DNA from: Aradus depressus
Lineage: Eukaryota > Arthropoda > Insecta > Hemiptera > Aradidae
Reading direction: 5' to 3'
Length of the DNA stretch: 64,000 nt
Assembly (NCBI GenBank): GCA_963662175.1
Contig: OY759217.1
Span: 17,796,562 to 17,860,561 of the forward strand
The notes under the pieces are model-generated. The model saw only the letters and a list, made by a program, of their open reading frames with translations, had not been told where the DNA came from and ran no database searches. This document shows, piece by piece, positions 22,186 through 35,000 of the stretch; the first letter of the stretch is position 1; each line of letters begins with the position of its first letter. A program made the translations under genes and the position numbers.

Positions 22186-22446
22186 TAATTACCAACTATT
22201 AAGATGAGTAAGGGTAGAAAAATTAGTGACACATAGTTACTAAATACATTTCTTCATATATTTAAGATTCTCAATACAGTATAAATAATTTATAAGTATT
22301 TATATAATTATGTACAATTATTCATTTAGTAGGTGGACAGGTTATTTTCTGAACAGTTGATTTATTCACGACTCCCAGAAGCATGTGTCTGCGAACAAAA
22401 TGTATTAATGATTTCAACAACGTTTTAAGGAAGTAAATTGAAAAAC

Positions 22447-22570
22447 AGTTGTCGGTGAATCACCGGCTATGTACTTCCCCAGCACAAATTAATCAATTAC
22501 GTTTTCGCTCTCCCTCCAAAGCCAATCGACCGTTTTGGTACATTTTACATAAATGTACATTTTAAGCCCT
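22447..22570 (-). repeat. CTGGGGAAGT-family repeat, end fragment
   Basis: GTTGTCGGTGAATCACCGGC, then ACTTCCCCAGC and CGTTTTCGCTCTCCCTCCAA, the reverse-oriented terminus of the family. Confidence 0.8.
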
Positions 22571-22896
22571 CAATTTTGTTTTTTCAGCTATCCGAGTTCA
22601 GAATATGAAAGAGGGTGAAAACTTGTATAAGAAAATTACAACTCAAAAAAGAGTTTTTTTTTAGTTTTCCCATTTCTGAACTACTGTATCGATATATTCA
22701 AACTTTGTATAGTTTATTCGACCATTGAAAAAGTACTGAGTGGATTTTGTGGAAAAAAAAAACATTGCCCTAAAATAAAAAAAATAATATATAGTTTTTT
22801 CAGATATTTTTTATGCATTAGCCGGTTGTTATAATTAAGAATGGTTAATCATACCGTAAACACGTTGATGGTCTCAGGTCTTCGACGAGTTGTCAG

Positions 22897-23078
22897 TCAA
22901 GGATTGTTCTTGGCGTCCGGACTGTTAACGATGGAGGACTTGCGATAGTCCTCTTCGTCGTCTTCCCATTCGTCCCCCTCTTCCGGGATGGATATGTCCC
23001 TGATGGAGGGTCGTGTGGCCCGCCGTCGCCAGGAATCAGGCATTGTTGGAGGTGCCGTTTTAGTTAACAGGTGGGACC
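22897..23078 (-). CDS. Nha2-like (SLC9B): Antiporter exon G (cytoplasmic tail, stop)
   Basis: Acceptor TTTGCAG|GG completes a glycine, then SHLLTKTAPP, a basic stretch SWRRRATRP, and an acidic tail ending SPDAKNNP; TGA at 22897-22899. The tail is hydrophilic and probably regulatory. Confidence 0.92.
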
Positions 23079-26000
23079 CTGCAAATAGCAGTCGGATTTT
23101 CAGTGGATATTGTCATGTCAATAGAACAGACAATATAGTTTCATCGTATATTGTTTAAAATGTACTTTATATATCTATTTAATTTAATTGTATTTAATAT
23201 CTATATCTAGAATGATCAAAAAGTCTTCTGACTGAGGATTCTCAAAATTTTGCCACTGTACGGACTCAGGACAAATTCATAAGTGAACACGATTTCTTTT
23301 TTTTTTGATGAAAGGTAGCTTGCTAGACTACTAAGCTCAAGATCGCGGGTTCGAAAACTGAGGCCCTTAGGCTTTTTATCTGGGTGGTAAGAAAAAACCT
23401 TGAGCCTGCCGTCCTTCGGGTGGGACGTTAAGCGATGATCCCGAGCCTATATGGTGTCAGGTACTCCCCTACCCTAGGTAAATAACAATTTAGGGTAGGC
23501 AACATTTAGGATTCCCACAGTAGAGTCAGGCTCATGTCCACCAGAGTCACGAAAGAGCACAATGGTAGTAGGCGATATGACCTCATAGTTAAAAGCCCGG
23601 GCATGAGTTATAAAACCTAACCTATCTTAGAACACAGAGAGACCTGATATGAAATAATTTTTTTCTTGTGGTACTAGTAAACAGCTGATATAACAGTCAA
23701 GTAATTACTTTATTTACCATGGGGAAACTTTTTGGTTCATTTTTAATCAATTTCATAAGCGGCAAGATTATGCAGGTAATCATTTTTTATTTAAAGCCGT
23801 GCAAACATGATTTTGCAAAACAGCCAATATCCTTTTTTTTTTTTTTTTTCTTTTTTTCGGGTGCTCCGGTAAATCACCCGGCCCGCTTATCGTCGGGGAA
23901 GGAGGAAGTACATATATATATATATAGTATAGTTTTATTTACTGTTGCTGTGGGTGTCCGGGGGCGACAGCCTTTGGTCCCTTACGGGACAGACTGGCGC
24001 TCCCGGGCCCCCTTAAGATGCGGCTGCCTGGTGGCGCCGAGAGAGCTCGAGATCGGTGGAGTGGGGCTGCTTCTACATCGCGGTCGCCGGGGGTAGGACT
24101 CGGGCCCGGCCCGTCAATCGCCCCCGGCGCCGGGTCAAAGGGCCTTTTTCTGTTCCCGCCAGGAGGTGATAAACCGGCCGAACGCCGGATAGTTCGACTC
24201 CGTTATCAACTCCGGCAGGGTCAATCCCAGGTACGATCCTGTCGCGCGGATCAACTCCACCCTAGACCTGTCGTACAGGGGACAATCGAGGACCACATGT
24301 TCTGCAGTCTCTATGCCGCCACACGAACAGTTCGGGCTATCCTTCCTCTTGAAGAAGAAGAGTTTGGAGTTGAAGTCACCGTGACCTGAAAGTACCTGAG
24401 AAGTCCAGTGATCGGGTTGTACCCAAGTGGAGCGCAGGCGGACCCGGACGTCAGGTAGATACGTGAATGTCGTTCGCCCGTCGGAGGAGTGCGACCATCG
24501 TTGTTGCCACCTGTCCATTATCCAGTCTTGGACTATGTCCTTGCAACGCTCTGGTCTGTTCTGTCCACGTAGCTCGCCCTCCAGGACGAGGCGCAAGGGC
24601 TCATCTATATCTGTTCTCAGGGGCAGATTGCGTCTACAGTAGTACGAGGCGACCGCCCCGTCCAAGACCAAGTCTATGGGCGGAGCTCCTGCCAGCACCT
24701 GTAGCGCTGCAGTGGAGACAGTACGATAGGCCTTTGTGACTCTCAGGAGGGCAGCTCTTTGGGCCTGCAGTAGTCTCGTTCTCTGCTGCTTGGTGGGACG
24801 TAACCACCATCCTGCAGCAGCGTATCGAGCCACAGCCTCGAACACCCCCGTGTAGATTGTTCTACACGCTGAGTACTTGAGGCCCCATGTTGCGCGAGCT
24901 AGGCAGCTCAGAGCGTTGAAAGTAGCATTTGTCCTTTCTTTGATGGCAACAGCGTGGGGAGTCGCCCTGAAGCCCGGACCCAGCCTCACACCTAGGTATG
25001 TGACCGTCTCCGGGAATTCAACGCGCATCCCTCGGATCCCCAAGGAGAAGGGGTGGCGGGCGTTGGTTTTCCCTCTCATTAGCAGGGCCATAGTCTTGCT
25101 TGGTGAGAGGGCCAGCTTATTGGCGCAGCACCAGCTGTCGACGAAGTCGATGGCGGTTTGGGCTGTGCGGGTCAGAGCTGCCCGGTTATCAGCGTGCACC
25201 GTGATTACGAGATCGTCAACATAGGCTATGGCCTTATATTCATGATTCTCGAGTTCACGGAGCAGTCCATCAAGGAGTATGTTCCAGAGTGTTGGTCCTA
25301 AGACCGAGCCCTGGGGGCATCCTCTAGTGATGTTCACTGATGTGCTGGCATACAGCTGACTTACAGTCGCAGAACGGCCGTCGAGGAAACTGGATATCAG
25401 CCCAAATATATTCCTTGGCGGTCCCATAGCACGCAGTTGTGTGAGGATGGCAGGCCACCAGGCGCAGTCAAACGCCGCCGCGATGTCGAAGAAGATACAG
25501 AGGGCATATTTGCTTCTGTTCCCTTCAACATCCGACCTCAGCGTTATCAACGCGTCCTCGGTTGACCTACCCCTCAAGCAACCATACTGTCTAGGGGATA
25601 CGAAGGCGTATACTTGGGTGCGGATCCTGTCAAGGACGAGTCCTTCCAGTATCTTACCGAACAGAGACAGAAGACTGATCGGTCTGTAGCTGCTTGCCAA
25701 GGAAAGGTCCCTATCCCCAGGCTTGACAAACGTGCACACCAAGGCACGTTTCCAAGCACTCGGGAAGTGGCCTCGTCCCAGGCAGGCATTGTACAGGTAG
25801 AGTAGATCTGTCTTAATGACCGGGTAGGCTTTCTTGATCATGGCCGCGTCCATGAGATCGCTCCCAGGGGCGCCGCCACACTTCTGCCTCCCAATCACCA
25901 GGGTCAGATCCAGCTCATCCCAATCGGGGGCATCCTCCGTGTCCGGCAAGTCACGGGCAGCACACCTGATGTTATGTTGGATGGGTGTATCCCCTGCCGG

Positions 26001-29000
26001 GTCATCCTCCGGGAAGGCTTGGCGTAGGTACATCCCGCTGGCCTCCTCCAGGGACAAGGCATGCTGGATGCCATTCCTGATTGAGGCCACCGGGGCGACC
26101 GTCTTGAACCTCCCAGTGGCGATCCGATAGGGAATCCCCCACGGGTTTTTGCTGGACTCGTCCTCTACGAACCTTCTCCAGCTTGTTATCTTGGCGGCTT
26201 CGATGCTCCGACCGTAGGCCTCGCTGAGCTGCCGGTACTCTTCCCTGCGAATAACCCGATGGAGCTGATCTCGGCACCGCTGGTACCGCCTCCTGGCACG
26301 ATAAACGGCCCTTTTGGCGAGGGTGAGGTCTTCGCTCCACCAGGGGACTTTCCTCAATCGGTCGACCTTCCTGGGGATGGTTTCGTCGGCAGCCCTCAGC
26401 AGAATACTACTGAGTCTACTAATTTACTGATTAGTGTTGCAAATCGCATGAGTTTTAAAGTATGAATATTGAGCACTAATAAGCCAATATCCTTGTAGAT
26501 AAGACCCTTTTTTCAAAATAAATAGGTAATGATTGCAAAACAAGACTGATCTGTGCATCTTTACTGTGACTCAGCCTCCCCAGTTTGAAAAAAACGTGCT
26601 TTTCTGAAATTTTCTCTCACTCATTTTTTAAAGAAGCCTTTCTGGATCCATGTTTACAAGTATATCAATTTTTACTTTCTTATACCTATAGTAGAAGGAC
26701 GTATTGTAATCGCGCGGAAATCCGAGATCGAGATTTCAACTGATTTTCACGTTTCAAGATCCCCTGAATACGTTTTGATCATTTTCGCGATGAAGTCTGT
26801 CTGTGTGTGTGTGTGTGTGATTAAAACGTTGTGAGCTAATCTACCGCAATAACGATTGTAGCTATGAACTTGACATTTGGAATGAAGGGGTCACATGTTC
26901 TAACGTGTAGGTCTGATTAGATTGAGACCACTTTCCCCCAGGACCTAACTACGTTTTACAAGATACCGTTTATGTTTATGACCTAATCAAAAATCTTTTC
27001 GAGCAATAGTTGTAGAGAATACTGAAATGTCGTCCGGTTATCCAGATACATACCGAAAACCATCTTGAAATGTAGTTTTGTAGTTGAAACGCATATTTCT
27101 ATCGAAAAATTGATTGAAAAAGTAACTATTACCAAACTTGTTCCTTATAAAATTTCGAATCGCTAATAAGTCCTCAAATTTGAGGTAGGATCAATAAAAC
27201 AAACGTTATAGCGCCCAGAAGAATGTAAACTAAATTCTGTAAGGAATATATCTAATTGTGAGTAATTTTTAAATCGTAACTCACAGCGACAAACTTTAAA
27301 ATATGGTTTATGTATTGGTAGTTTTTTTGAAAAATTATAAAATAAAAATATTATTTATTAATTATTAAGAAAAATATATGTTACGTGGCCATTACAGGAT
27401 TTTCTCCCCCTCCCCTTCTCAAAATCATTTCATTTTGTCTCTTCGTACAGCATTATCTTATACCCAGTAATGCCAGTATGAAATAATTTTGTGAAGGGAG
27501 AAAGAGAGTGATCTGTAAGCGTGGTTGGTATAAGAAAGTCTTGTAATGGACACATCCCATTTCTTTTTCTTATTTTAAAGCAAGAAACCAGCTGTTATGG
27601 ACAAACATACTGTATATAATACATAACAATTTTGACGACCTTTCAAATCGTGTTCTAGACAATGGTTTGATGAAATATGTTGATTACACACTTCGATTTA
27701 CCAATACTTGTTGGGTCCCCCCCACCTACCTGTGAGTGTGATGAGGAGAGCCCCCGTGGGTGCAGTCAGTATGATGGACATGACACTGATGATGGCCACC
27801 GTATGAGCCCACTCCACTTCGGAGCCCTTCCAGTCCTTTACCAGGTCCAGAGCCACTGGGCCTAGGGCTGCCTGCAACATCCACCCAATCCTTGTTTATA
27901 TTTGAGTCCTTATCCAGTAGTGGTCCAGATCCCAGAGTGAAGTTAGCAAAAATAGTGAATAAGCCATAGCTCGCATCTCATCATAGTTGCGGGTTCGAAT
28001 TCCTTTTGGAAGAGAGTTTTATGTCGATAGAACTCCCTCCCGGGGCCATGGATACATATTAGCCATAACTAAATAACACCGTTATAGAGGCATGGCTAAT
28101 ATGTATTTTACATTAGGCCCAAAACAAAATGGTTCCCCGTCCGCTCCGAAGGATGCTGAATATAAAACTATTATTATTGCTTGTCGAAAACATTTTAGTC
28201 AAGTCAACGAATTGCTGAGGTGGATTAAGTTTCATAAGAAGGATCACCTCCCAGTAAAATCTTCAAGGCAGCGGTTATACTGGCTCTGGCAATAAAGAAC
28301 GCCCTCCACACTCGTGTTCGCCGACTCTTGGATAGTCTCGCCGAGAGTGTGGCGCCGGCTTATGCGAAGAGGCAAGATAAACCCATCTTTATGAGTTATA
28401 ATTAAACGTTCTGTTTACTAAAAAACATTACGTTATGTTTATAGGAACCTTTTGTTTCAGGATTCACTTTAAGATATGATGGAATTAACTGCCGCTAATC
28501 CATTTATGTGATGTAAGTGTACGCTACTAAAAGCGTACATGTAAATTTGTCAACGAAAACGTAAAATAAAGTTTCAAAGCAGCATATACTGAATATCCAT
28601 GGAAACTCACCTGAACCGATGCTTTTGACATCCAAGAGAGAGCACAAAAAATCTTTTCTTTTAAATTGAGGGATGCTCCAATGGCCACCACACACGTCAC
28701 CACAATTCGCAGCTGAAACAAAGTCATTTTCAGGCAATTAATAATACAAATAAATAATATATTTAGATAGAGTAGTAGTAATTGAATTTTGATTGGCGCG
28801 CAACAGCCAAGGTCACAGCGCCAATCCAGCGTATTCTACTTCATCTATATATTTATATAAGGTAGTTAAACAACACACTTCTAGATCTATCAGTATCCAA
28901 AATTGTTTTATTAATTGTTATATGTGATGTTTCACCCAAATGCAGGTATTATCAAAGTTTATCAATTATGGTCCAATTAGACATTATATTCAATCCAAAC

Positions 29001-32000
29001 ATTATTTTCTTCAGTAATAATTAACTTGTTTTTTGGTCATACAAAATTCGTCCTTGGCCAATACATTTCTAAACATTAAGAAGGCTAATCATAAAAAAAA
29101 GTATAACTAAACAATTTTTAAAAAATTATTATAGACGTAAACAATCTATGGATTGATTGTCTTTAATTTGAGTATAATTGTTAAACTTTAATAATGCCTG
29201 ACTTTGGGCGAAACGTCACATATAGCAATTGAATAAAAGAATTTTTGTGACCAAAAGGCCTAGAAGTCTGTCGCTTATCCATCTTGCATCAATACTAGAA
29301 CGGGTCTCAAACAAGGAATACCAATCCTCCACTCCAAAAATGTATCTATATATTTAAATAAATAAAAATGTTAATAATAAAAAAAAAAGACGGATAACAA
29401 GCCTGAGCGCAATTTTAATTGGAGAAAATAACGATTCATCAAGACAAATCGGACGGATTATAGTAAGTTATTGTGAGTCATACCCGGGCTTTAACTAAGA
29501 GGTCATACCGCCAACAAGCAGAGCGATCTTTAGTCACTCTGGTGGACATGAGCCCGACTCTACTATGGGAGTCCTAAATGTTGCCTACCCTAAATATTCA
29601 TCTAAGTCAGGGGTCTTTAACAAGTACCTGACATAAACCTTGCTTAACTTTCCATCGAAGGAAAGGCGCGCTCAAGGTTTTTTCACCTTGCAGATAAAAT
29701 CTTGAGCTCAGAGGCCATCTACCGACGGATTATATGCATACAGATAATTGGGAGTCGATATGATGACGAACTAGTCCAGAACACTCCAGATATGTCAATT
29801 CTTTTTGTGGTCGTTTATAACTTGGGTTGTCAAACATTAGCAACTTTCAAAAACTACTAACGACTCGAACGCATCTCATATACTGCGCTTTGCTTATGTT
29901 AGTAACTAATTCAAAGTGAAAAGTTAATACTAATATACAGATAATTGCAAAAGTAATACAATTCCGTGTAAATAATACCAGAGGTTCGTTGGCTTAGAAT
30001 ATATTAGGGCAAAGAACGTAAATTAGCTGTGAAAAACTTTCATTTGGGCCAGAATCCGAGATTAGGTTTAAATCTAATTTAAAAAAAAAGGCTATTAAGA
30101 GGAAAAATGAGCTCACGGGGGGGTTGTTAATTGTGGATCATTGGAACAGGTTCAGGGGTGGGGGATGAAATAAATTAGATCTACCCTACAGAACCAACCA
30201 TATTAAACAAATCTGTATGTTTATATCTACACCGCCCCACAAAAAATAAAATAAAAAAATAATGCGTTCATTGGTAATTGAATAAACCCCCAAACGCCTT
30301 TTATGTATGATATGGAAGATAGTTATTTACTCGTGCCCGGGCTTTTAAAATCGAGGTCATATCGTCTGCTACCAGAGTGCTCTTTTGAACTCTACTGTGG
30401 GAGTCCTAAATTTTGTCTAACTATGTTTATTCACCTAGAATAGGGGTCTTTAACGAGTACCTGACATAGTACAGGCTCGGGACCATCGTTTAACGTCCCA
30501 TCCGAAAGACGGTGTGCTCAACGTTTTTTTTTGCCTCCCAGATAAAATAAACTAAGGACCTTGAATCCGCGATCTTGAAGTCAGTAAGCCGGCGCCCTCA
30601 ATATATAAGGTATAAATAACAATTCCCCAGCTATGTAATCTACCAGAAATTCGATGTTGCATTCTAAACAGAATTTCAAGTTTTCGAACCCAATGATTCC
30701 AAAAATGTAAAAAATATTTCTTGTCTGTCTGTGTGTCTGTCCATTTGTGAGCATGATATTTAAGTTGATGTATATTATATATAGACAAATCTATGGAGCA
30801 CAATTGTATGTAGCAGTAATAATAAAAAATGGGATTAGGTAAGTATGTTAATTTTTGGAATCCGGATGAAATTCCGTTGAAAACACCGCATCGAATTTCT
30901 AACCAATTTCATAACTTTTCCTTAACTTCGAAAGCTGGAAAAGTGGTAAAGTAATAGATGGAAAAATCATTTCATGAATAATTGGATTAGTCCTTTTCGG
31001 CTAATTGTAAGTTTAGAAAGACATACAGACAGACAAGGTGAAAAGTGACCAACCAATCATTTAATCATTTATCACACATTTTCCGAATACTAATAATCCA
31101 AAAATTTATACTAATTTATTTTAAATATCAAAATAAATTGATGTACTAACCAAAATTCCAATAACCAGTATTACAGCTCCTTTGGTAACAATAGCGGGGT
31201 CCATGTCATCGATTTGGATTTGAGTACCTGTTAGGCCGAACAGGATTGGCTCGAAAATCATCCAGAAGATTTCGAAAGCCGTCGCAACTGGGTTCTGTGA
31301 GTGCAAAAATACAATAAAATAAAAGTATATGCAGAATAAAAAAAAAAAAAAGTATGATAAATTAAAAGAATAAAATGTAGAACTAAACATATAATATAAT
31401 CTATAATGTATATTATATTGTACTATAAATACTGATTTATATATTAAATAAAATATAGAACTAAATAATGTACATTATATTATAAATATTAATTTATATT
31501 TCAAATAAAACTGCAAGGAACTACAATGATTTGGGATTTTGATGGGCTTTTTTATCCTGGGTTACCTACCTTTCTTGGCTTCAAAGGTAGATCTAGTGTT
31601 AGTTAGACTGGTACTACTGGGGTTCCAAGGAGGTATGAGGAAAGATTCATAGTGGTTATAGGTATTGGGAAGAGCCTAAGGACACCATATTTCTGGGTGC
31701 TGATAATGTTGTAGTAGATTTTTTATCAAGCACAGGTTGACCATCATCGGCGCAACAACTCATCTCTGAATCAAGGCCTCCTAGCCTTCGCCAGTTGCCT
31801 CGTTCCTGACTCCAAGTAGGATCCTCGCATCATGCGCAACACCCCCCCCCCCCCCCCCCCCCCCCCCAATGTAGCTTCGGCCTCCCAACACATTTGGTCC
31901 CGTGGATTTCCTCTAATAATATTATCTTTGGCACATCACGGTCTCCTATCCTTGCCAAGTAATCTTACAAACCTTACTATCTCCGGTTCTTGCGACAAAG

Positions 32001-35000
32001 CATTCGTTAGAGGGTTCTGGATCCACATAAAAAAATGTTCGTGTTGATACATTGTACATACATTCATTTTATCGGGAGTTATCGTGTTCACAGACACAGA
32101 GGGAGACAACTTTTTTTCATATTTGGAATCTAGAGGACGGAAAACATGAAATTCCAGTAGAGGCAGCTGTTGAGAGCAGGAATGTGAGAGGTGACAAGAA
32201 AAAATATGAGCTGAGGCCTGCGGAAGGAGAACTATGAGGCGGGTAGAAGGTTTGTGACGGAAGCAATGAGAAAGAAAGAAGAAAACCCAAGAAAAGGGAT
32301 AAGGGAAGAAGAGCAATATGCCTCTTGGCGAGTTGTCCCACAGACAAGGCTGAGGGAAGCAACCCGTAGGTCAGGAAAAGCTAGGCTTTGTCCCGGGCCA
32401 GTGATCATTCAGAGCTTCTGGGCGGGGCACCCAATCGAGTGTCTCCAGTAAAAAATGGTACTACGAGGGGTGGCAGCTATCCAACCACCCCTGTCCTCTC
32501 TCTAAGAAGGGCACCCACTAAGGCTAAGGGCTAGGAACATGTTGGGTATCTGCGTCGTAACAACGTTTACTGTTTATCCCCGATATATTGCCTGGAAATA
32601 TTCGGATGGGTACCACGGATAAAGCGAAATCAAGGTTAACACAAAGGTACGTGGGTGTTTCACTTTAGACATGTAGGTTGATAAAGAGATTAAATAATGA
32701 CGAGGAGGACTCCCAGAATCAAGGGCTGTGAAGTATTCATTGATTAATATTTTCTTACACTTACTGTAATCTTACTCCATTTTCTTCTACCCACGCATTC
32801 TTCACTTCTTTTGAGATGGGGACTTTCGTTTTATGAGATACTTACGGTGGGCTTTGTTTATTTGCATGAAGTTGTTTCCTTCATAATATGAAGGAAACAA
32901 CTAAAAACTAAAAACTTAAAATTTTTAAAATAAATAAGATATATTATATCTTATTTATTTTAAAATGTTTTAAGTTTTTAGGGCTGATTCTCCCGAAGGA
33001 GCGACAAAGGCCTCCAGGAGAAAAATGGACCCTTCCATGACATCTCCGACCAGGGCAACTACATCAGCCCAGGAATGGACGGAGGTAACGAAGAAACGCA
33101 GGGGAAACGCAGCACACCAGCAGCAGCAGTGGCAGCGACAGCAACAGCAGCAGCGACAGAGACAGCAGACCTCAACAGCAGCACCCCCTGCTCAGGCCAA
33201 ACATGTCAAGCAGGCAGCAGCTGGAGGCAGCTCCGGGCGCACAACTGTGACCGCCTCAGCAGAAACTACATCGGCGAAGGGACGAGCAACAAAAGCTGCA
33301 CTGGCTGACCCTAAGAGGGATGGCAGAAAGCGGGTCAGGCCCGACGCCATTGTCATTAGGAAGTCAGAGGATGTCGCGTACAAAGACATTCTCGCCCGAA
33401 TGAAAGCCGACCCGTCCCTAAAACAGATCGGCGAGGCGGTCACAAAGATCCGGAGGACGGCGACAGGGGATCTTCTCCTCATCCTAGGGGGCAGCGAGGC
33501 CCCCCCCGACGCAGGAATTTGCGGAGACTCTGAGAGCCGTACTGACAACATCAGCGGAGGTCACTGGGAAAACCCCGATGGCCGAGATTGTGATCAGGGA
33601 CCTTGATGAGTCGACTACGGCCGATGAAGTCAAGCAATCCCTGATCATGCAACTCGATGGAACGGCCGCTGATTTGGCTGACGCTATCATCCACCTGAGA
33701 CCGGCCTTCGGCCAAACTCAGGTGGCGCGCGTCAGGCTGGGGCGGGTCCGTGCTCAAAAACTGTTGGAGGTCGGGAAGATCAAGATTGGCTGGGTGTCCT
33801 GCAGAATCAGGACATCAGAACGGCCTCAGAAGTGTTTCAGATGCTGGGAGACAGGACACATCGCCCCGCACTGCAAAAGCAAGAGGGACCGGTCGAAGGA
33901 CTGTAGGAAGTGTGGTCAGACCGGTCACATGGCACGGGACTGTAAGCCCCGCGAGGAAGGCTCTCAGCAGCCACAAGATCGAAAGCCGGAGGAATCCCCG
34001 GAGGGCAATATGGAAGTAGAGCAGGGAGGAGCTGCATCCTCGCTCAGAGTATGAAGGGGATTCAGCTTAATCTCAATAGATGCGGGGTGGCGCAAGATCT
34101 CCTTGCGCAGGAAATTCGTGAAGCAGGTAAGGACGTAGCCCTTATCTGTGAACAAAACCGCGACCTGAGGGATGACAGCCGGTGGAGATCGGATCCCACC
34201 GGCAAGGCAGCGCTATGGGCTTGCGGGACTATGTCATTCGGGGCGACACCCTGCAGGCGTGGCAAGGGCTACGTCCACGGAGAGATAGCCGGAGTACACT
34301 TCTTCAGCTGCTACTTCTCACCAAATGAGCCCCTAGTCCTCTTTGAGGCGGGACTCTTGGAATTGGTGAGGGAGGCGCGCACGCTCAAGCCCCTAGTTAT
34401 AGCAGGCGATTTCAATGCCTGGGCGGTCGAGTGGGGCAGCAGGGGCACCAACCCAAGAGGGAAGGCTCTCTTGGAGGCTTTCGCCTTATTGGACTTGGTG
34501 CTGCTGAATGTGGGAAATGTCCCGACGTTCACGGGGATAGGTACGGGGTCCATCGTGGACCTTACCTTCGTCTCCCCTACCCTGTACAAGGGAGGTGGGG
34601 GCTGGAGAGTGGGTCAGGGGTACACCGCCAGCGACCATCAGGCGATCCTGTTCGAGGTGTACCCTGTCAAGAGAAGAGGAGACAGAGGGTTAGGCTCACC
34701 CCACTGGAACGTTAGGGACTTCCAGATGGACACCTTCAATCAGGCACTGGAGCCATGGCCGCCTGAGACTAACAGCGCCGGCACAGGGAGTGCCGCCGAG
34801 CAGGTAGAGGCCGTCATGCTTTGGCTCTCCCGTGCGTGCGACGTCACCATGCGAGTCAGCAAGGGTTGCATCAGGGGCCCACCGGCATATTGGTGGAGTG
34901 ACACCATCGCAGCTCTACGCAATGAATGCCACTCCGTCAGGCGCCAGTACCAAAGGGCAAGGAAAAGGAATGGGGGTAGCGCGGAAGTGCTCCGGCAAAA

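Noticed and set aside
24877..25224. Plus-strand frames opposite the LINE RT (for example 115 codons here)
   Set aside because: They are shadows of the 740-codon minus-strand RT frame in GC-rich DNA.
27985..28000. B-box-like GGGTTCGAATTCC as a tRNA gene
   Set aside because: No matching A box, acceptor stem or SINE body nearby.
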